From positions 1 through 11,478 of the forward strand of contig JAHEBI010000034.1 in the NCBI GenBank assembly GCA_024642325.1: 11,478 bases of DNA, given 5' to 3'. Origin of the DNA: Eudoraea sp. GTDB taxonomy: Bacteria > Bacteroidota > Bacteroidia > Flavobacteriales > Flavobacteriaceae. A model generated the notes under the pieces. It saw only the letters and a list, made by a program, of their open reading frames with translations, was not told the origin of the DNA and did no database searches. Shown here piece by piece: positions 7,601 to 11,478 of the stretch (positions are counted from its first letter, which is position 1; the number at the start of each line of letters is the position of its first letter). The translations under genes were made by a program, and so were the position numbers.

Positions 7601-7641
7601 CAATATTTTGATTTCCGTATGGTATAGTCTCCGGAATATTG
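7601..7641. terminator. Possible bidirectional terminator between convergent genes
   Basis: Arms CAATATT (7601-7607) and AATATTG (7635-7641) pair perfectly, with an inner CCG/CGG pair (7615-7617 with 7632-7634) across a bulge. On the plus strand the hairpin is followed by TTTT; on the minus strand it is followed by CACC and then TTATTTTTT. It sits in the 52-nt gap between the ompH-like gene and the convergent doxX-like gene. The large loop and AT-rich stem make it weak. Confidence 0.4.
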
Positions 7642-7648
7642 TTTTATG

Positions 7649-8047
7649 TTAAGGCTGTAGAAGAAAAACCAGAAAAATTGTCGGGATAAAATAAATTGCG
7701 ATGGTTTTTGCCCCTTCATAATCTTTAGCTATTCTTTGGCCAAATAACAACATTAGCAGGGCAATACAGGACACGATTGCCCCATATAAGGCAATAGTTT
7801 GTTCGCCTGTGGCCAGGAGCTGCAAAAGTCCTACCGCAGATAGCGTGCCTGCAGCCAATTCTGTAAAAAGGATGGTACCCAACAGATAAGGGACCAGGTG
7901 TTTTAACGGAGTGCCTGTAAAATGACCTTGTAACCAATCCAGATTGCCTTTCCAATCAATTACCTTATCAATTCCACTTTGTAAAAAAGTAATTATCAGG
8001 AACAGTAAGATCAAAATCACGGAGGCATTATTTAGTAAGTTTTCCAT
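7649..8047 (-). CDS. DoxX-family small integral membrane protein
   Basis: This 132-residue protein has four hydrophobic segments, at about residues 9-22, 50-76, 84-103 and 113-130. The family-like stretch SGIDKVIDWKGN (24-35) follows the first helix, and FTELAAG (61-67) lies in the second. DoxX-type proteins are four-helix inner membrane proteins; members are linked to quinol oxidases or oxidoreductases, but most have no proven role. It lies 54 nt downstream of holB on the same strand, so read-through from holB is likely; I find no consensus TAnnTTTG box directly upstream. No heme-binding or catalytic residues can be pointed out with confidence. Confidence 0.8.
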   Translation of the reverse strand: MENLLNNASVILILLFLIITFLQSGIDKVIDWKGNLDWLQGHFTGTPLKHLVPYLLGTILFTELAAGTLSAVGLLQLLATGEQTIALYGAIVSCIALLMLLFGQRIAKDYEGAKTIAIYFIPTIFLVFLLQP

Positions 8048-8101
8048 TGTATATTACTTATAAAAGATTCATTATCAAATATTTAGGGGCAAAAGGGATG
8101 T

Positions 8102-9253
8102 TTAAGCTGCTCGTTTATGCAATAAGCGCGTGAGTCTAATGGACAAATCCGTCAGAATAATTTTGGAATTCCCATTTCGCTCGATATGGTATATAGCTTC
8201 TTCAAACTCATTTACAATAGACAAAATATTTCTTTCATGAATGAAAGGGGCAAATTTCTCAAGTTGAAAACCGTCAACATGAATGCGCATATAAACTAAT
8301 TCTTTGACATTATAATTTAACAACATGGCCTGTCTCATGACAGCTAAACAATAATTAAGAAATTTTTTTTGAGTTTCTCTTCCGGTTTTGGCAACTTCCT
8401 CACTCCAGAGAATTAATTCATGAATCGCGGCTTTGTTACCTTTTGCCTTAAACGCGCTACGTACCCATTGCACAAACCACTTTTCAAAAATTAAATCTTC
8501 TGAATCTTTATTCATAAGATCCATGGCTTTGTTAAAATTTCCATTCGCCTCATGAGCAACTTTTAGCGCTTCTTCTCTTGTTAACCCATTTTCTATCAAT
8601 GCAACGGCAATTGAATCTTCAGATAGCGGCGGGAAGTGTAATATCTGGCATCTGGAACGTATGGTTTGTATGATCTGTTCTTCATCTTCCGCAATGAAAA
8701 TAAATACTGTTTTAGCCGGTGGCTCTTCTATCAATTTTAGCAGTTTATTGGAAGCCGCAATATTCATTGTTTCAGCCATCCAAAGTATCATTATTTTGTA
8801 TCCGCCCTCATAGGATTTCAGGGAAAGTTTTTTTACAATATCATGCGCTTCGTCAACGCCAATTTGCCCTTGTTTCTTTTCAATACCGATAGTTTGATAC
8901 CAATCAAAAAGATTTCCATAAGGCTGTTCTTTTACAAATTGTCGCCATTCCGGCAAATAATGATTACTTACAGCATGCGATTTAACTTTGTCGGAATTCG
9001 AAACCGGAAATGCAAAATGTAAATCAGGATGAGATAATGATGCACATTTCAGATTGCATGATTCTTCAATGGGAATATTTTCACCACCTGAATTCCCGCA
9101 CAACAAATACTGTGCATAAGCCAAAGCGGTCACCAGCGTACCGCAACCCTCAGGACCCACAAATAATTGCGCGTGGGGAATGCGTCCTTTATCGGCACTT
9201 GACCAAAGATGATTTTTAATATGGGAAAGCCCAAGAATATCCTTAAATAACAT
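8102..9253 (-). CDS. holB: DNA polymerase III delta' subunit
   Basis: HolB is the delta' stator subunit of the clamp loader, which opens and loads the beta sliding clamp on primed DNA. The 383-residue protein shows the clamp-loader AAA+ layout: GRIPHAQLFVGPEGCGT (residues 23-39) with a degenerate P-loop lacking the Lys, then a Cys cluster (Cys52, Cys66, Cys70) in the position of the family's zinc module. These are followed by the WMAE strand (158-161), NKLLKLIEEPP (169-179) and the arginine-finger motif RSRC (199-202). Loss of the P-loop Lys agrees with delta' not hydrolysing ATP; it also separates the protein from DnaX, which keeps GxxGxGKT. The C-terminal third is a divergent helical collar domain. 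The ATG is supported by the family-typical start MLFKDILGLSHIKNHL. The gene is divergent from pgk and precedes the doxX-like gene. Confidence 0.94.
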   Translation of the reverse strand: MLFKDILGLSHIKNHLWSSADKGRIPHAQLFVGPEGCGTLVTALAYAQYLLCGNSGGENIPIEESCNLKCASLSHPDLHFAFPVSNSDKVKSHAVSNHYLPEWRQFVKEQPYGNLFDWYQTIGIEKKQGQIGVDEAHDIVKKLSLKSYEGGYKIMILWMAETMNIAASNKLLKLIEEPPAKTVFIFIAEDEEQIIQTIRSRCQILHFPPLSEDSIAVALIENGLTREEALKVAHEANGNFNKAMDLMNKDSEDLIFEKWFVQWVRSAFKAKGNKAAIHELILWSEEVAKTGRETQKKFLNYCLAVMRQAMLLNYNVKELVYMRIHVDGFQLEKFAPFIHERNILSIVNEFEEAIYHIERNGNSKIILTDLSIRLTRLLHKRAA

Positions 9254-9258
9254 ACCTT

Positions 9259-9287
9259 CAAATATAGGACATTTGATTATCTAACAA
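9259..9287 (-). promoter_or_regulatory. Promoter for holB (TTG-N18-TATATTTG)
   Basis: Read on the minus strand, TTG (9287-9285) is followed by 18 nt and TATATTTG (9266-9259). This fits the Flavobacterium-type consensus TTG-N17-23-TAnnTTTG fully. The box ends only 5 nt before the holB ATG, which predicts a leaderless or nearly leaderless transcript. Confidence 0.65.
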
Positions 9288-9328
9288 TAAATTATTGAGG
9301 CTGCCTTTACCTGAATTGTAATAATCTT

Positions 9329-9336
9329 TACATTTG
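9329..9336 (+). promoter_or_regulatory. Promoter -7 box for pgk
   Basis: TACATTTG matches TAnnTTTG and lies 25 nt before the pgk ATG, predicting a leader of about 20 nt. The -33 position is degenerate: TTT at 9306-9308 at a 20-nt spacing instead of TTG. The hexamer CTTTAC occurs twice, 21 nt apart (9305 and 9326). Confidence 0.55.
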
Positions 9337-9361
9337 CGATTCTCTAAAACAATTAATCCTG

Positions 9362-10555
9362 ATGCTAACAGTAGATGATTTTAATTTTGAAAATAAAAAA
9401 GCTTTAATACGCGTAGATTTTAATGTGCCATTGGATGCAGAATTTAATGTAACGGATTCAAATCGCATTGAAGCGGCAAAACCAACAATTATTAAAATAC
9501 TGGAAGATGGTGGGAGTGTAGTCCTTATGAGTCACCTTGGCAGGCCTGATGGTAAGCGAAATCCTGGATTATCCCTGGCTCATATTTGTGATAAAGTATC
9601 AGAGATTTTGCGAGTTGAGGTAAAGTTTGTAGAGGACTGTGTGGGCGAAAAGGCAGAAAAAGCAGTCGCGGAATTACAAAACGGAGAAGTCCTTATGCTT
9701 GAAAATCTTAGATTTTATCCCGAAGAAGAAAAGGGAGATGTATCATTTTCTAAACAATTGGCGCGTTTGGGAGATATTTTTGTCAATGACGCCTTTGGAA
9801 CGGCTCACAGGGCACATGCATCCACGACTATAGTGGCACGTTTTTTTCCGGATAAAAAATGTTTTGGCTACCTGCTTGCTAAGGAAATCAAAGCCATAGA
9901 CAAGGTTATGAAAACAGGCGAAAAACCTGTTACCGCAATACTTGGTGGGGCCAAGGTGTCCTCCAAGATCACTATTATTGAAAATATTCTGAGCAAAATT
10001 AATCATCTGATTATAGGTGGTGGGATGACATATACTTTTGTAAAAGCCCAAGGAGGTAAAGTTGGAAATTCAATATGTGAAGATGATAAAATGGATCTTG
10101 CCCTTTCTATTCTTAAGAAAGCAAAAAATCTGGGGGTTCAGGTTCATCTCCCCGTAGATGTTATTGCTGCTGACGACTTTAATAACGATGCAAACACAAA
10201 AATAGTTGCCGTTGATAACATCCCTGATGGCTGGCAGGGATTGGATGCCGGGCCAAAGACTTTGGAAATCTTCAAAGAGGTTATACTTTCCTCTAAAACA
10301 ATATTGTGGAATGGCCCAGTAGGCGTTTTTGAAATGGAGAACTTTTCTAAAGGAACCATAGCCATAGGCAACTATATTGAGGAAGCTACAAAAAATGGAG
10401 CATTTTCATTAGTTGGAGGAGGAGATTCGGTAGCTGCGGTAAAACAATTTGGGTTTGAAGACAAAGTTAGCTATGTATCTACAGGGGGAGGCGCTATGCT
10501 GGAAAGCCTGGAAGGTAAATCTCTACCTGGAATTGCGGCAATATTAGAGGCTTAA
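9362..10555 (+). CDS. pgk: Phosphoglycerate kinase
   Basis: PGK catalyses the reversible transfer of phosphate from 1,3-bisphosphoglycerate to ADP in glycolysis, in the cytoplasm. The protein is complete at 397 residues, the normal bacterial length. It contains the signature RVDFNVP (17-23), the substrate-binding SHLGRP (57-62), LENLRF and NDAFGTAHRAHAS in the N-terminal domain. In the C-terminal nucleotide domain it has GGAKVSSK (195-202), NGPVGVFE and GGGDS (352-356). The start ATG gives the usual short N-terminus before NKKALIRVDFNVP. It is divergent from holB with its own promoter box, and 116 nt separate it from the transglycosylase gene downstream. Confidence 0.98.
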   Translation: MLTVDDFNFENKKALIRVDFNVPLDAEFNVTDSNRIEAAKPTIIKILEDGGSVVLMSHLGRPDGKRNPGLSLAHICDKVSEILRVEVKFVEDCVGEKAEKAVAELQNGEVLMLENLRFYPEEEKGDVSFSKQLARLGDIFVNDAFGTAHRAHASTTIVARFFPDKKCFGYLLAKEIKAIDKVMKTGEKPVTAILGGAKVSSKITIIENILSKINHLIIGGGMTYTFVKAQGGKVGNSICEDDKMDLALSILKKAKNLGVQVHLPVDVIAADDFNNDANTKIVAVDNIPDGWQGLDAGPKTLEIFKEVILSSKTILWNGPVGVFEMENFSKGTIAIGNYIEEATKNGAFSLVGGGDSVAAVKQFGFEDKVSYVSTGGGAMLESLEGKSLPGIAAILEA

Positions 10556-10671
10556 AGGCGTTATCGATAAACGGACTTTTAGCTTTTTATAATTAGTTTA
10601 AGAAGCATTATTTTAATGTTACATAAAAAAATGCGATTTTCGTTTACACCCAACAGCCAAAAATCAGATTT

Positions 10672-11478
10672 ATGACTGCTATTAGAGAAATCATTCTTTA
10701 TATTTTTCTTCTTTTTTTTGTTGGACCAATGTTGGCACAAAAACAAGAAGAACCATCAGCTTTGGAGGGTACTTCCTCTATAAATATGGCAGATAAGGAA
10801 AAGGTTGAGATAATTAAAAGACCACTGAATCTGGATGCCGTATTCAAAGAAACTTTGACCAAAAAAGACCCTTCAAATCAACCGACCGGGATAGTAGAGG
10901 GTTATAACCTTAACGACAATACCAAGGCTGCCAAATACGACAGTTTGTGGATGAAGGAACTCTATGAAAATGCAAGGCTTTATGAGGAAATGCAGGCATA
11001 TGTCTCGAATCTGGAAACAGACTCCTTAAAACAGATTACCCTTGATACAGAGGTTTTAAAAGAAAGATTGGAATTGTTAAATCAGAAGACACCTTTTAAC
11101 ATTGAGTATAACCCCTCGCTGGAAAGAGTGATTCAATCTTTTTTATTGCGGAAGCATGAATTTATGGAACGCATGATTACAGCAAGCCAATTTTATTTTC
11201 CCATGTTTGAACAGGAATTGGACAATTACAATATTCCTTTGGAAATTAAGTATCTGGCAATTGTGGAATCTGCGTTAAACCCGAGAGCCAAGTCAAGAGT
11301 CGGCGCTACAGGTCTTTGGCAGTTCATGTATAGTACTGGAAAAATGTACGGGTTGGATGTAAGCAGTTATGTGGATGAGCGCAGTGATCCAATAAAATCA
11401 ACCCAGGCGGCATGCAAATATCTATCTAAGCTTTATGAAATCTTTGGAGACTGGGACTTGGCACTGGCAGCCTATAAT
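10672..11478 (+). CDS. MltD-like lytic transglycosylase, 3' end cut by the window edge
   Basis: The frame is open from ATG 10672 to the last base, giving 269 residues without a stop. A signal peptide is clear (hydrophobic residues 7-22, probable cleavage after LA at 22). A linker and helical region follow, then a family-1 lytic transglycosylase (SLT) domain. Its catalytic Glu199 is in VESALNPRAKSRVGATG, followed by GLWQFM (214-219), and the ALAAYN motif is reached exactly at the window end. Such enzymes cleave peptidoglycan glycan strands, releasing 1,6-anhydromuropeptides in the periplasm. MltD-type proteins usually continue into C-terminal LysM repeats, which would lie beyond the window. 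I see no TAnnTTTG box in the 116-nt gap after pgk, so it may be partly transcribed from the pgk promoter. Confidence 0.9.
   Translation, partial: MTAIREIILYIFLLFFVGPMLAQKQEEPSALEGTSSINMADKEKVEIIKRPLNLDAVFKETLTKKDPSNQPTGIVEGYNLNDNTKAAKYDSLWMKELYENARLYEEMQAYVSNLETDSLKQITLDTEVLKERLELLNQKTPFNIEYNPSLERVIQSFLLRKHEFMERMITASQFYFPMFEQELDNYNIPLEIKYLAIVESALNPRAKSRVGATGLWQFMYSTGKMYGLDVSSYVDERSDPIKSTQAACKYLSKLYEIFGDWDLALAAYN

Noticed and set aside
9111..9119. TGTGCATAA, a match to the DnaA box TTATNCACA on the minus strand
   Set aside because: It is a single 9-mer inside holB, explained by the codons for Tyr-Ala-Gln in the conserved protein; no cluster of boxes or AT-rich unwinding element nearby.
10559..10588. 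Terminator after pgk (CGTT/AACG hairpin around a TTATCGATAA palindrome, followed by T-runs)
   Set aside because: The stem is only about 4 bp before the symmetric core, and the first T-run starts 4 nt after it; too weak to annotate as a terminator.

Overview
The window looks like chromosome from a member of the Bacteroidota, most likely Flavobacteriaceae. The base composition is AT-rich. Most gene starts lack a well-placed Shine-Dalgarno sequence. Three intergenic regions carry the Bacteroidota-type -7 promoter box TAnnTTTG. The proteins (DUF4175-like membrane protein, OmpH-like lipoprotein, HolB with a degenerate P-loop) also look flavobacterial. I name no genus, because no search was possible. 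Nothing resembles a phage, IS element, CRISPR array, tRNA or rRNA; apart from short spacers the region is housekeeping chromosome.

Layout. Bases 1-30 are the last codons of an upstream gene. A tightly packed plus-strand block follows: a 1144-residue DUF4175-like membrane/coiled-coil protein (TTG start, 4-nt overlap with the upstream gene), ybeY (8-nt overlap) and mnmG (7-nt gap). These are probably co-transcribed. After a 236-nt spacer comes a SAM-dependent methyltransferase. A 264-nt AT-rich spacer with an inverted repeat and a promoter box then leads to an OmpH/Skp-like lipoprotein. This converges on a minus-strand pair, holB followed by a DoxX-family gene. holB is divergent from pgk, with a promoter box for each direction in the 108-nt gap. 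The window ends inside a lytic transglycosylase gene of the MltD type, cut at its catalytic domain after 269 codons. No gene-free stretch exceeds 300 bases.

The most notable non-coding signal is a pair of sites matching the parS centromere consensus TGTTNCACGTGNAACA, one on each side of mnmG. One forms the last codons of ybeY. The other, a perfect 18-bp palindrome, starts 9 nt after the mnmG stop. This suggests that the region lies in the origin-proximal ParB-loading zone, although parA/parB and an obvious oriC are not in the window.

Functionally the genes cover RNA maturation (YbeY, MnmG), envelope functions (DUF4175-like protein, OmpH-like lipoprotein, lytic transglycosylase, DoxX protein), replication (HolB) and glycolysis (PGK). 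Apart from the parS pair I see no convincing new multi-gene system. The remaining points of interest are individual oddities: the YbeY metal motif, the lipid-anchored Skp-like protein, a probably near-leaderless holB transcript and a cysteine-free methyltransferase.
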